Positions 17,698 through 25,499 of a stretch of DNA of 41,266 bases are shown here, in pieces; position 1 is the first letter of the stretch, and each line of letters opens with the position of its first letter. A program made the position numbers and the translations under genes. Source of the DNA: Halomonadaceae bacterium T82-2 (GTDB taxonomy: Bacteria; Pseudomonadota; Gammaproteobacteria; Pseudomonadales; Halomonadaceae); contig LSBP01000003.1 of assembly GCA_001577635.1 (NCBI GenBank), positions 1 to 41,266 of the forward strand, in the 5' to 3' direction. A model generated the notes under the pieces. The model saw only the letters and a list, made by a program, of their open reading frames with translations. It searched no databases and was not told the DNA's origin.

Positions 17698-18699
17698 ATG
17701 GCGACTATCGACTTGTCTCTGATCTGGGCGGTGATCATCGCCTTCAGTGTCATCATGTACGTGCTGATGGACGGCTTCGACCTGGGCGTGGGGATCCTGT
17801 TTCCCTTCGCGCCGGATGAGGAGTCGCGCGACGTGATGATGAACTCCGTGGCGCCGATCTGGGACGGCAACGAGACCTGGCTGGTGCTGGGTGGCGCGGG
17901 GCTGCTGGGCGCCTTCCCGCTGGTCTACTCGATCCTGCTGCCGGCGCTCTACATCGGGGTGTTCCTGATGCTGGCCGGGCTGATCTTCCGCGGCATCGCC
18001 TTCGAGTTTCGCTTCAAGGCGCGGCGCTCGCGGCGCTGGTGGAACGTGGCCTTCGCCGGCGGCTCTGCGGTGGCCAGCTTCGCCCAGGGCGCCGTGGTGG
18101 GGACCTACATCCAGGGCTTCGAGACCGCGGACCGGGTGTTCACCGGCGGCGCGCTCGACTGGCTGACGCCGTTTTCGGTGCTGACCGGGCTGGGCATGAT
18201 GGCCGGCTACGCGCTGCTGGGCGCCGCCTGGATCGCCATGAAGACCGAGGGTCATATCCAGCAATGGGCGCGCGGACTGGTACGCCCGCTGCTGCTGGCG
18301 GTGCTGGCCGTCTTCGTCGTGGTGAGCCTGTGGACGCCGTTCATCGATCCCAATGTCTGGGCGCGCTGGTTCGGCCACCTGGAAGTGATCTGGATCCTGC
18401 CGGTACTGGCGCTGGGCTGTGCGCTGCTGGTCTGGCGCGGTGCCGCCCGCGGGGGCGAGAAGCTGCCGTTTCTGGCGACCATGGGCATGTTCGTCTTCAC
18501 CTACCTGGGGCTGCTGGTCAGCCGCTGGCCCTACGTGATCCCGCCCGACTACACGTTGTGGGATGCCGCCTCGGCGCCCGGCTCCCAGCTGTTCCTGCTG
18601 GTCGGGATGCTGTTCGTCATCCCCATCATTCTCGGCTACACCGGCTGGGCCTACTGGGTCTTCCGCGGCAAGGTGCGCCCCGGCGAGGGGTATCACTGA
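17698..18699 (+). CDS. cydB: CydB/CioB, quinol oxidase subunit II
   Basis: Subunit II of the bd-type oxidase, needed for haem insertion and stability of subunit I. The 333-residue product has about eight membrane segments and the N-terminal signature of the family (VLMDGFDLGVGIL, then the segment WDGNETWLVLGG). It is shorter than E. coli CydB (about 379 residues) and closer to CioB. AGGAG precedes the ATG. No small cydX-like frame follows: cydD starts six bases after the stop. Confidence 0.94.
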   Translation: MATIDLSLIWAVIIAFSVIMYVLMDGFDLGVGILFPFAPDEESRDVMMNSVAPIWDGNETWLVLGGAGLLGAFPLVYSILLPALYIGVFLMLAGLIFRGIAFEFRFKARRSRRWWNVAFAGGSAVASFAQGAVVGTYIQGFETADRVFTGGALDWLTPFSVLTGLGMMAGYALLGAAWIAMKTEGHIQQWARGLVRPLLLAVLAVFVVVSLWTPFIDPNVWARWFGHLEVIWILPVLALGCALLVWRGAARGGEKLPFLATMGMFVFTYLGLLVSRWPYVIPPDYTLWDAASAPGSQLFLLVGMLFVIPIILGYTGWAYWVFRGKVRPGEGYH

Positions 18700-18705
18700 A
18701 CTGAC

Positions 18706-20406
18706 ATGCTGGCCGAGAACACGACACCGCGTGCCTGGCTGGCCGAGCTGGCCGGCCGGGTGCGTGGCTGGCTGTGGCTGACCGGCGCCGCCGGGCTGCT
18801 GGCGGGGCTGTGCACCGTGGCGCAGATGGGACTGCTGGCCTGGCTGGTGGACCAGCTGGTGACCCGGTCGCGCGACCCCGCCGAGCTGAGCCCTGCCTTC
18901 GGCCTGCTGCTGGGCGTGCTGGCGCTGAGGGCCGTCGCCCAGTGGGCGCAGGAGCGGGCGGGCTTCGAGGCCGGCCGCCGCGTGCGTGAACGGGTGCGAG
19001 AGCAGCTGCTCGATCACCTGGTGGCGCTGGGGCCGGTCGGGCTCGGCGATCGCCACACGGCGGGGCTGGGCCAGCAGTGGGTCGAGCAGGTCGAGGCGCT
19101 GGACGGCTATTTCGCCCGCTTCCTGCCGCAGCTGGGGCTGGTGATGGCGCTGCCGCTGGTGATCCTGGCCGTGGTGGCCTGGCTCGACTGGCTGGCGGCG
19201 CTGCTGCTGCTGGCCTCGGCGCCGCTGATTCCGCTGTTCATGGCGCTGGTGGGCATGGGCGCCGAACGCCTCAATCGCGAGCAGTTCGAGTCGGTGACCC
19301 GGCTGGCCGGTCACTTCCTCGACCGGGTGCGCGGCATCGCCACTCTGCAGCTGTTCAACCGCGCCCAAGAAAGCACCCGGGAAGTGTATATCGCCGCCGA
19401 CGACTATCGGCGTCGCAGCCTGCGCACGTTGCGCCTGGCCTTCCTGTCCTCGGCGGTGCTGGAGTTCTTTGCCTCGGTGGCGATCGCCGTGGTGGCAATC
19501 TATATCGGCTTCGGCCTGCTGGGTTACATCGCCTTCGGGCCCGCCGATTCGCTGACGCTGTTCAGTGGCCTGCTGATCCTGCTGCTGGCGCCGGAGTTCT
19601 TCCAGCCGCTGCGCACGCTCTCCCAGCATTACCACGACCGGGCCGCGGCACTGGGCGCGGCCGACGGGCTCGTCGCGCTGCTCAAGGAGCCGGCAGAGGC
19701 ACCGTTCCAGACGGCGACGGGCTCCCGGGAGGCACCGTTCCAGACGGCGACGGGCTCCCGGGAGGCACCGCGTATAACGCTGAGGGGCGTGACGCTGCGC
19801 CATCGCGGGCGCGACGCCTGCCTGGGCCCTTTTGACCTGAGCGTGGCGCCGGGCGAGTGCGTGGCACTGGTGGGGCCGTCCGGCAGCGGCAAGTCGTCGC
19901 TGCTGCAACTGCTGGGCGGCTTCCTGGCGCCGGAGGGCGGCGAGGCGACGATCACGCCGCGTGGGCCGGCTGCGTGGATGGACCAGCGCCCCTGGCTGGT
20001 GCAGGGCAGCCTGGCCGACAACCTGCGCCTCGCCGCGCCGATGGCCGACGAGGCGGCGCTGTGGCAGGCGTTGCGCGAGGTGCGCCTCGATGGACTGGTG
20101 GCCGGGCTGCCGGCGGGGCTGGACACACCGCTGGGCGAGCGCGGAGTCGGACTGTCCGGCGGCCAGGCGCAGCGCCTGGCGCTGGCGCGGGTGTTCCTCG
20201 CCGAGGCGCTGCTGCTGCTGCTCGACGAGCCCACCGCGGGGCTCGATGCGGACACCGAGGCGGCGGTGATCGAGGCGCTGCAACGGCTGATGCGGCGCGG
20301 GGCGACGGTGGTGATCGCCACCCATCAACCCGCCCTGTGCGCGGCCGCCGATTGGGTGCTCGAGCTGACCTCGATGGATGCAAGCCGGGAGGCCGCGGAT
20401 GTCTGA
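18706..20406 (+). CDS. cydD: CydD, half of the CydDC thiol/haem-linked ABC exporter
   Basis: CydDC is a heterodimeric ABC exporter in the inner membrane that is needed to assemble bd oxidases; it has been linked to cysteine/glutathione export and to haem. The 566-residue product has six membrane segments in residues 20-310 and an ATPase domain with Walker A GPSGSGKSS, signature LSGGQ and Walker B LLLLDEPTAGLD. The linker before the ATPase (about residues 330-355) contains a 33-bp tandem duplication. It has no clear ribosome-binding site, which fits coupling to cydB, and overlaps cydC by eight bases. Confidence 0.93.
   Translation: MLAENTTPRAWLAELAGRVRGWLWLTGAAGLLAGLCTVAQMGLLAWLVDQLVTRSRDPAELSPAFGLLLGVLALRAVAQWAQERAGFEAGRRVRERVREQLLDHLVALGPVGLGDRHTAGLGQQWVEQVEALDGYFARFLPQLGLVMALPLVILAVVAWLDWLAALLLLASAPLIPLFMALVGMGAERLNREQFESVTRLAGHFLDRVRGIATLQLFNRAQESTREVYIAADDYRRRSLRTLRLAFLSSAVLEFFASVAIAVVAIYIGFGLLGYIAFGPADSLTLFSGLLILLLAPEFFQPLRTLSQHYHDRAAALGAADGLVALLKEPAEAPFQTATGSREAPFQTATGSREAPRITLRGVTLRHRGRDACLGPFDLSVAPGECVALVGPSGSGKSSLLQLLGGFLAPEGGEATITPRGPAAWMDQRPWLVQGSLADNLRLAAPMADEAALWQALREVRLDGLVAGLPAGLDTPLGERGVGLSGGQAQRLALARVFLAEALLLLLDEPTAGLDADTEAAVIEALQRLMRRGATVVIATHQPALCAAADWVLELTSMDASREAADV
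19696..19770 (+). repeat. 33-bp tandem duplication in cydD
   Basis: Two perfect 33-base units (19696-19728 and 19729-19761), plus the first nine bases of a third, encode the same 11 residues (EAPFQTATGSR) twice. It lies in the linker between the membrane domain and the ATPase domain and keeps the frame. Confidence 0.95.
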
Positions 20407-22120
20407 GCGTTGGAAGGTATCCACTTCAGGCCGCGATTCGCTGGTCGCGGACTTCCGCCCCTGGCTCGGCCGGCTGGGGCGTCGCCGTCGCCGCCTGTGG
20501 CTGGGCGGGGCGCTGATGCTGCTGACGGCGGCCGCGGGGATCGGTCTGCTGGCACTCTCCGGCTGGTTCATCACCGCGACCGCGGTCACCGGTGCCCTGA
20601 TCGCGGCGGGCGTAGCGGCGACGCTCGAGGTCTACGTGCCGGGCGGCGGCATTCGTGCCTTCGCCGTGACCCGCACCGTGGCGCGCTACACCGAGCGTCT
20701 CTACAACCACGACACGGTGCTGCGGGTGCTGGCGGACCTGCGGGCCGATCTGTTCGCCGTGCTGGTGCGGCTGGACGGCCAGGCGTTGTCGCGGCTGCGG
20801 GCTGCGGAGTGGCTCAACCGCCTGACCGCCGATATCGATACCCTTGACGGCCTGTACCTGCGCCTGCTGGCGCCGCCGGTGGTCGCCCTGTTGGCGATGC
20901 TGGCGGTGGTGGGGCTGCTGGGGCTCATGGCGCCCCCGGTGGCTTGGGGAGCCGGCCTGGTGCTGATGGCGCTGTGGGGCTGGCTGGTGATCGGCCAGCC
21001 GGCCTGGGGGATGGCGCCCGGGCAGCGCGAGGTGGCGACCCGTGACCGGCTGCGCAGCCGGATGATCGAGCTGCTGCAGGGGCTGGCGGAACTGCGCGGC
21101 TACGGCACCCTGGCGCCACGGCGCGAGGGGCTGGCGGCACTATCCCGGCGGCTGTATGCCGATCAGCGCCGGCTGGCGTCGCGTCAGGGCGTCGCACAGG
21201 CGCTGGTCGGCTTCGGCGTGAGCGCGGCGGCGGTACTGGCGCTGTGGCTGGGCGCCCGGGCCCACGCCGCCGGGCAGATCGGCGCCGCGACCCTGGTCAT
21301 GTTGCCGCTGGCGGTGCTGGCGCTCGGCGAGGTGTTCGGCGCCTTGCCGGGGGCCTTCACCCGGCTGGGGGGGACCCGCGCCGCGGCCCGCCGGCTCAAC
21401 GCACTGGTCGCCACCTCGGGGCGGATTCGCCCGCCACGCGATGCACGGCGGTTGAGCGAGGTGATGCCGGCGCTGGCACTCGAGGGCGTCACGCTGCGCT
21501 ATCCCGATGCCCTGACCGCGGCGCTCGACGACCTCTCGCTGACGCTGCACCCCGGTGAACGGCTGGCGCTGCTCGGGGCGTCGGGGGCCGGGAAGTCATC
21601 GATCGGCCAGCTGCTGACCCGCGAGATCGATCCGAGCACCGGGCGTGTCACCGTCGACGGCACCGATCTGCGCCAGGTCTCGCTTGACGACCTGCGCGAG
21701 CGCATCGCCTGCCTGACCCAGCACAGCGAGCTGTTTCAGGCCTCGGTGGCCGACAACCTGCGCCTGGCCGACCCCGAGGCCGACGAGGCCGCCCTGTGGC
21801 GGGTGCTCGAGGCGGTGGATCTGGCCGAATGGGCGCGTTCGCTGCCCGAGGGGCTGGAAACCCGGGTCGGTGAGTCGGGTCGCCGCGTCTCCGGCGGTCA
21901 GGCGCGGCGGCTGGCGTTGGCCCGGGTGCTGCTGCGTCCGGCGGACGTGGTGATTCTCGACGAGCCTTTCACGGGACTCGATGAGGCCACGGCCGCTCGG
22001 GTGGCGGCGCGCCTGGATACCTGGCTGGCCGAGTGCAGCGTGCTTTATCTGGCTCACGACGCCTCACGGCTGCCGGGTGTGACACGAGCGTTGACGCTGA
22101 GCGAGGGGCATCTACGGTAG
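20399..22120 (+). CDS. cydC: CydC, second half of the CydDC ABC exporter
   Basis: Partner of CydD in the heterodimeric exporter. The 573-residue product starts MSERWK and has a first membrane segment with LLALSGWFITATAV, typical of CydC, six segments in all, and an ATPase domain with Walker A GASGAGKSS, signature VSGGQ and Walker B VILDEPFTGLDE. The ATG at 20399 overlaps cydD by eight bases; the frame opens earlier at 20378 but family length supports 20399. cydA, B, D and C form one probable transcript. A RutR-like palindrome starts six bases after the stop. Confidence 0.94.
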   Translation: MSERWKVSTSGRDSLVADFRPWLGRLGRRRRRLWLGGALMLLTAAAGIGLLALSGWFITATAVTGALIAAGVAATLEVYVPGGGIRAFAVTRTVARYTERLYNHDTVLRVLADLRADLFAVLVRLDGQALSRLRAAEWLNRLTADIDTLDGLYLRLLAPPVVALLAMLAVVGLLGLMAPPVAWGAGLVLMALWGWLVIGQPAWGMAPGQREVATRDRLRSRMIELLQGLAELRGYGTLAPRREGLAALSRRLYADQRRLASRQGVAQALVGFGVSAAAVLALWLGARAHAAGQIGAATLVMLPLAVLALGEVFGALPGAFTRLGGTRAAARRLNALVATSGRIRPPRDARRLSEVMPALALEGVTLRYPDALTAALDDLSLTLHPGERLALLGASGAGKSSIGQLLTREIDPSTGRVTVDGTDLRQVSLDDLRERIACLTQHSELFQASVADNLRLADPEADEAALWRVLEAVDLAEWARSLPEGLETRVGESGRRVSGGQARRLALARVLLRPADVVILDEPFTGLDEATAARVAARLDTWLAECSVLYLAHDASRLPGVTRALTLSEGHLR

Positions 22121-22125
22121 CGACT

Positions 22126-22141
22126 TTGCCCAATTGGTCAG
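22126..22141. promoter_or_regulatory. RutR-like operator before the adenine deaminase-type gene
   Basis: TTGCCCAATTGGTCAG: seven-base arms around AT. It matches the RutR-type pattern TTGACCA-NN-TGGTCAA at all but two positions. It lies 41 bases before the start codon of the deaminase gene. It is nearly the same as the box before xdhA (29476-29491), which lies at the same distance from its gene. The TetR/RutR-like protein at 29623 is the probable binder. Confidence 0.65.
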
Positions 22142-22182
22142 GTCAGGCAAGATGGAGGTTCCATCGACTGCGGAGGCCCATG

Positions 22183-23175
22183 ATGCGTGACTGGCTGAAA
22201 ACCCTGCCCAAGGCGGAACTGCACCTGCATATCGAGGGGACCCTGGAGCCGGAGCTGATGTTCGAGCTGGCCGGGCGCAACGGCATCACGCTGCCCTACG
22301 ATTCGATCGAGGCGGTGCGCCGGGCCTATGATTTCCGTGACTTGCAGTCCTTCCTCGATCTTTACTACCAGGGCATGGCGGTGCTGCGTACCGCCGATGA
22401 TTTCCGGGACCTGGCGATGGCCTACTTCCGCCGGGCCCGTGCGGAGGGCGTGGTCCACGTCGAGCTGATGTTCGACCCTCAGGCACATCTGGCACGCGGA
22501 GTGGCCCTGGCGGTGCCGTTCGAGGGGCTGCAGCGGGCGATGCGTCAGGCCGAACGCGAACTGGGGCTGTCGACGGCGTTGATCCTGAGCTTTCTGCGTG
22601 ACCGGCCGGCCGAGGAGGCGATGGCGGTACTCGATCAGGCCGGCGACTACCTGGCTGTGGTCGATGCGGTCGGGCTGGACAGCGCCGAGCGGGGCAATCC
22701 GCCGGAGAAGTTCGCTGCGGTGTTCGCTCGGGCGCGTGACCTGGGTCTGCCCCGGGTCGCCCATGCCGGCGAGGAGGGGCCCGCGGATTACGTCCGTCAG
22801 GCCCTCGATGTGCTCGATGTCTGCCGGATCGATCATGGTGTACGCTCGCTCGAGGATCCGGCGCTGGTCGAGCGATTGCGCGAATCGCGAGTACCGCTGA
22901 CGGTCTGCCCGTTGTCCAACCTGCGTCTGAAGGTGGTCGACACCCTGGAGGCGCATCCGTTACCGGCAATGCTCGACGCCGGCCTGAACCTGACGCTCAA
23001 TTCCGACGACCCGGCCTATTTCGGCGGCGGCATGTTGGAGAACTTCCTGGCCTGTCGGCAGGCGTTCGGCTGGGATCGGGAAACCTTCCGGCGACTGGCC
23101 CGCAATGCGGTGGAGGCGGCGTTCATGACCCCGACGCGGCGCGAGACGCTGCTGGCGCGCATCGACGCGGCCTGA
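22183..23175 (+). CDS. Adenine deaminase-type enzyme of the adenosine deaminase family
   Basis: The product (330 residues) is a zinc amidohydrolase: HLHIEG near residue 16, the catalytic HAGEEGP segment, RIDHGV, and the metal aspartate in NSDDPAYFGG. The variants GLDSAERGNPPEKF and HAGEEGP are those I associate with bacterial adenine deaminases such as PA0148, whereas true adenosine deaminases usually read differently here (DLAGDE-type). Adenine to hypoxanthine fits the neighbouring guanine deaminase and xanthine dehydrogenase. The second ATG (22183) is chosen because GGAGG then sits at a six-base spacing; the ATG at 22180 is possible. A RutR-like box precedes it. Adenosine as substrate is not excluded. 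Confidence 0.85.
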   Translation: MRDWLKTLPKAELHLHIEGTLEPELMFELAGRNGITLPYDSIEAVRRAYDFRDLQSFLDLYYQGMAVLRTADDFRDLAMAYFRRARAEGVVHVELMFDPQAHLARGVALAVPFEGLQRAMRQAERELGLSTALILSFLRDRPAEEAMAVLDQAGDYLAVVDAVGLDSAERGNPPEKFAAVFARARDLGLPRVAHAGEEGPADYVRQALDVLDVCRIDHGVRSLEDPALVERLRESRVPLTVCPLSNLRLKVVDTLEAHPLPAMLDAGLNLTLNSDDPAYFGGGMLENFLACRQAFGWDRETFRRLARNAVEAAFMTPTRRETLLARIDAA

Positions 23176-23210
23176 GCCTGGGTAGCGCAATCAGCAAACC
23201 GGGGGAGCGA

Positions 23211-23246
23211 AGAAAAAGGGGCGGCGTCTGGAGGAGCGAGCCGCCC
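23211..23246 (-). terminator. Intrinsic terminator after guaD
   Basis: Read on the minus strand, arms GGGCGGC and GCCGCCC (plus positions 23240-23246 and 23219-23225) surround a 14-base loop and are followed by a run of T interrupted by C. It lies about 26 bases after the guaD stop and closes the xdhABC-guaD operon. Confidence 0.65.
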
Positions 23247-23271
23247 AACAGCGCAAGTCGAGCGAAGAGGG

Positions 23272-24627
23272 TCAGGCCGGCTGGCCGGGTGCGTGCGACA
23301 CCCGGTGCGTCGGTACGGCGTCGCGCTGGTGCACGCAGCGGCCGTTGGCCCAGGTGGCCAGAACGGTGCGATCGTCACCGAGAATCATCAGCGCGAAGAG
23401 CAGCTCGTCGAGGCGCCGGGCGCGCGCCGTGCGGCGTGACAGCAGCGGTGTGGCACGCGGGTCGAGTACCACCAGGTCCGCCTCGCCGCCCTCGCGCAGG
23501 CTGCCGATGTGCGCATCCAGGTGCAGGGCACGGGCGTTGCCCAGGGTCAGGCGGTAGAAGCCCTGCCAGGCGGTAAGCGGCTGGCCGAGCAGCTGGCCCA
23601 CCTGATAGGCCGCCTTGAGGGTGCCGAAGCCGGACAGGTCGGTGCCGCCGCCCACGTCACTGGCCAGCGAGATGTTGAGACCCGCCTCGCGGCATGCCCG
23701 ACGATCGAAAAGGCCGCTGCCCAGGTACAAATTGGAGGTCGGGCAGAAGGCGATGTTGGCGCCGGCCTGGGCGAGCCGCTTGCGCTCGCCGTCCGACAGA
23801 TGAATGCCGTGGGCGAAGGTGCTGCGCGGCCCCACCAGGCCGTAGCGCTCGTAGACCGCCAGATAGTCGCGGGCCTCGGGAAATAGCTCGGCCACCCAGT
23901 CGATCTCGCCGCGATTTTCCGAGAGGTGACTCTGCAGGTGCAGGTCCGGTGCGTTGCGCAGTACGCCGCCGACGGCATCGAGCTGCTCGCGGCTCGAGGT
24001 GGGCGCGAAGCGTGGCGTCAGGGTATAGCCGAGCCGGTCGCGACCGTGCCAGTCGGCGATCAGCCGCTCGCTGTCGGCGATGCCGCCCGTGGCGGTGTCG
24101 GTCAGCGCCTCGGGCGCGTTGCGATCCATCAGCACCTTGCCGGCGAGCATCCGCAGCCCGCGCTTCCGGGCGGCGGTGAAGAAAGTATCCACCGACACGG
24201 GATGCGAAGTGCAGAACACCTGTGCGGTGGTGGTACCGACGCGTAGCGTCTCGTCGAGGAAGGCCTCGGCGACGGTCTCGGCGTGGGCGCGCTCGGCGAA
24301 GCGGCACTCCTCGGGGAAGGTGTACTCGTTGAGCCAGTCGAGCAGCTGACGGCCGTAGGAGGCCATGATGTCGAGCTGCACGTAATGCACATGGGTATCG
24401 ATGAACCCCGGCAGGATCAGCTTGCCACGGTAGTCGACGACCTCGAGGCCGGCCGGCAGGTGCGGGGCGAGCGTGGTGTACTCGCCGATGGCGTGGATGC
24501 GGCCGTCCACCAGCCACAGCGCGCCGTCCTCGATGTGCAGGACGCTGCCCGGCTCCGGGGTGTCGCCCTCGCCGGGGTCGTTGAGAAAGCCGACCAGCGT
24601 GCCGCGCAGCAGGCGGGAATCGGTCAT
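23272..24627 (-). CDS. guaD: Guanine deaminase
   Basis: Guanine deaminase hydrolyses guanine to xanthine and ammonia, feeding xanthine dehydrogenase. The 451-residue product has the zinc amidohydrolase barrel: GFIDTHVHYVQ (metal H-x-H) and the family stretch MASYGRQLLDWLNEYTFPEE, then HLSEN, FAHGIHL and the metal aspartate in ASDVGGGTD. Length is normal for the family. The start overlaps the xdhC stop by four bases (ATGA), so it is the last gene of the xdh operon, and a terminator follows. It should be expressed with XdhAB. Confidence 0.95.
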   Translation of the reverse strand: MTDSRLLRGTLVGFLNDPGEGDTPEPGSVLHIEDGALWLVDGRIHAIGEYTTLAPHLPAGLEVVDYRGKLILPGFIDTHVHYVQLDIMASYGRQLLDWLNEYTFPEECRFAERAHAETVAEAFLDETLRVGTTTAQVFCTSHPVSVDTFFTAARKRGLRMLAGKVLMDRNAPEALTDTATGGIADSERLIADWHGRDRLGYTLTPRFAPTSSREQLDAVGGVLRNAPDLHLQSHLSENRGEIDWVAELFPEARDYLAVYERYGLVGPRSTFAHGIHLSDGERKRLAQAGANIAFCPTSNLYLGSGLFDRRACREAGLNISLASDVGGGTDLSGFGTLKAAYQVGQLLGQPLTAWQGFYRLTLGNARALHLDAHIGSLREGGEADLVVLDPRATPLLSRRTARARRLDELLFALMILGDDRTVLATWANGRCVHQRDAVPTHRVSHAPGQPA

Positions 24628-25499
24628 GTGGGGTCTCCAGAAGCGGTAGCGGGTGTCGGCCGTGCCGACGGCGATGGCGAAAAGGCGGCCCGCAGCGTGC
24701 CGGGGTCGACGCCGCGCTCGTCGTCACGCGCTTCGCGGGGCTTGAGGGTGAGCAGCTCGGCCACCACGGCCACGGCGATCTCGTAGGGCAGCTTGCCGTG
24801 GGCGCCCGGCACGCCGATCGGACAGCGTACGCGGCCCAGCGCGTCGGCGGTATGCCCGGCATCGCTCAGCCGGCGCCGGAAGCTTGCCCACTTGCTGGCC
24901 GAACCGATCAGGCCGATCGAGGCGCAGTCTCCCCGCGTGAGCAGGGCGTCCACCAGGGCGCGATCCTCGGCGTGGTCATGGGTCATCACCAGGGCGTGGC
25001 AGCCCGCGGGCAGGGCGGCGACGGCCGCCTCGGCCCGGGGTGCCGTGTGGCATGCGAGGCGAGGGCGATCGGCCGCCCAGTCGGGAAACGCGGAGCGGCG
25101 GCTGTCGTGCCACAGTACGCGCCAGGGCAGCGGTGCCATCAGCCTGACCAGCTCCTGGCCCACATGACCGGCGCCGAACAGGGCCACCGTCATTGCCGCG
25201 CCGGGAAACACCTCGAGCAGGACGTGGACATAGCCGCCGCAGCACTGGCCGGAGCGCGCGCCCAGCGGAAAGGCTTCCAGCCGGGTGCCCGGTTGCTCAT
25301 GTGCCAGTGCCTGCCGGGCGGCGTCGATCACCTGAAACTCGAAGCTGCCGCCGCCCAGGGTATCGTGGACGGCATCGGCGGTGATCACCATCTTGGCGCC
25401 CGGCTCGCGCGGGGTGGAGCCCGCTGTGCCCACCAGGCTGGCCAGCACGTGGGGCTCGGCGGCGTCCTGCAGGCGATGCAGCGCCTCATGCCAGATCAT
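24624..25499 (-). CDS. xdhC: XdhC, xanthine dehydrogenase molybdenum-cofactor chaperone
   Basis: XdhC binds the molybdenum cofactor and inserts its sulfurated form into the XdhB subunit; it is not part of the final enzyme. The 291-residue product has the family N-terminus with VGTAGSTPREPGAKM and CGGYVHVLLE, a Rossmann glycine motif GAGHVGQELV and the C-terminal segment RCPIGVPGAHGKLPYEIA. The tail after residue 265 is low in complexity and rich in Pro and Ser. It overlaps xdhB by 14 bases and guaD by four. Confidence 0.93.
   Translation of the reverse strand: MIWHEALHRLQDAAEPHVLASLVGTAGSTPREPGAKMVITADAVHDTLGGGSFEFQVIDAARQALAHEQPGTRLEAFPLGARSGQCCGGYVHVLLEVFPGAAMTVALFGAGHVGQELVRLMAPLPWRVLWHDSRRSAFPDWAADRPRLACHTAPRAEAAVAALPAGCHALVMTHDHAEDRALVDALLTRGDCASIGLIGSASKWASFRRRLSDAGHTADALGRVRCPIGVPGAHGKLPYEIAVAVVAELLTLKPREARDDERGVDPGTLRAAFSPSPSARPTPATASGDPT

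Noticed and set aside
16288-20589. Minus-strand open frame of more than 1400 codons over cydA-cydD
   Set aside because: It is a shadow of the high-GC plus-strand genes: His/Gln/Arg-rich with no domain, and the opposite strand encodes clear CydABD.
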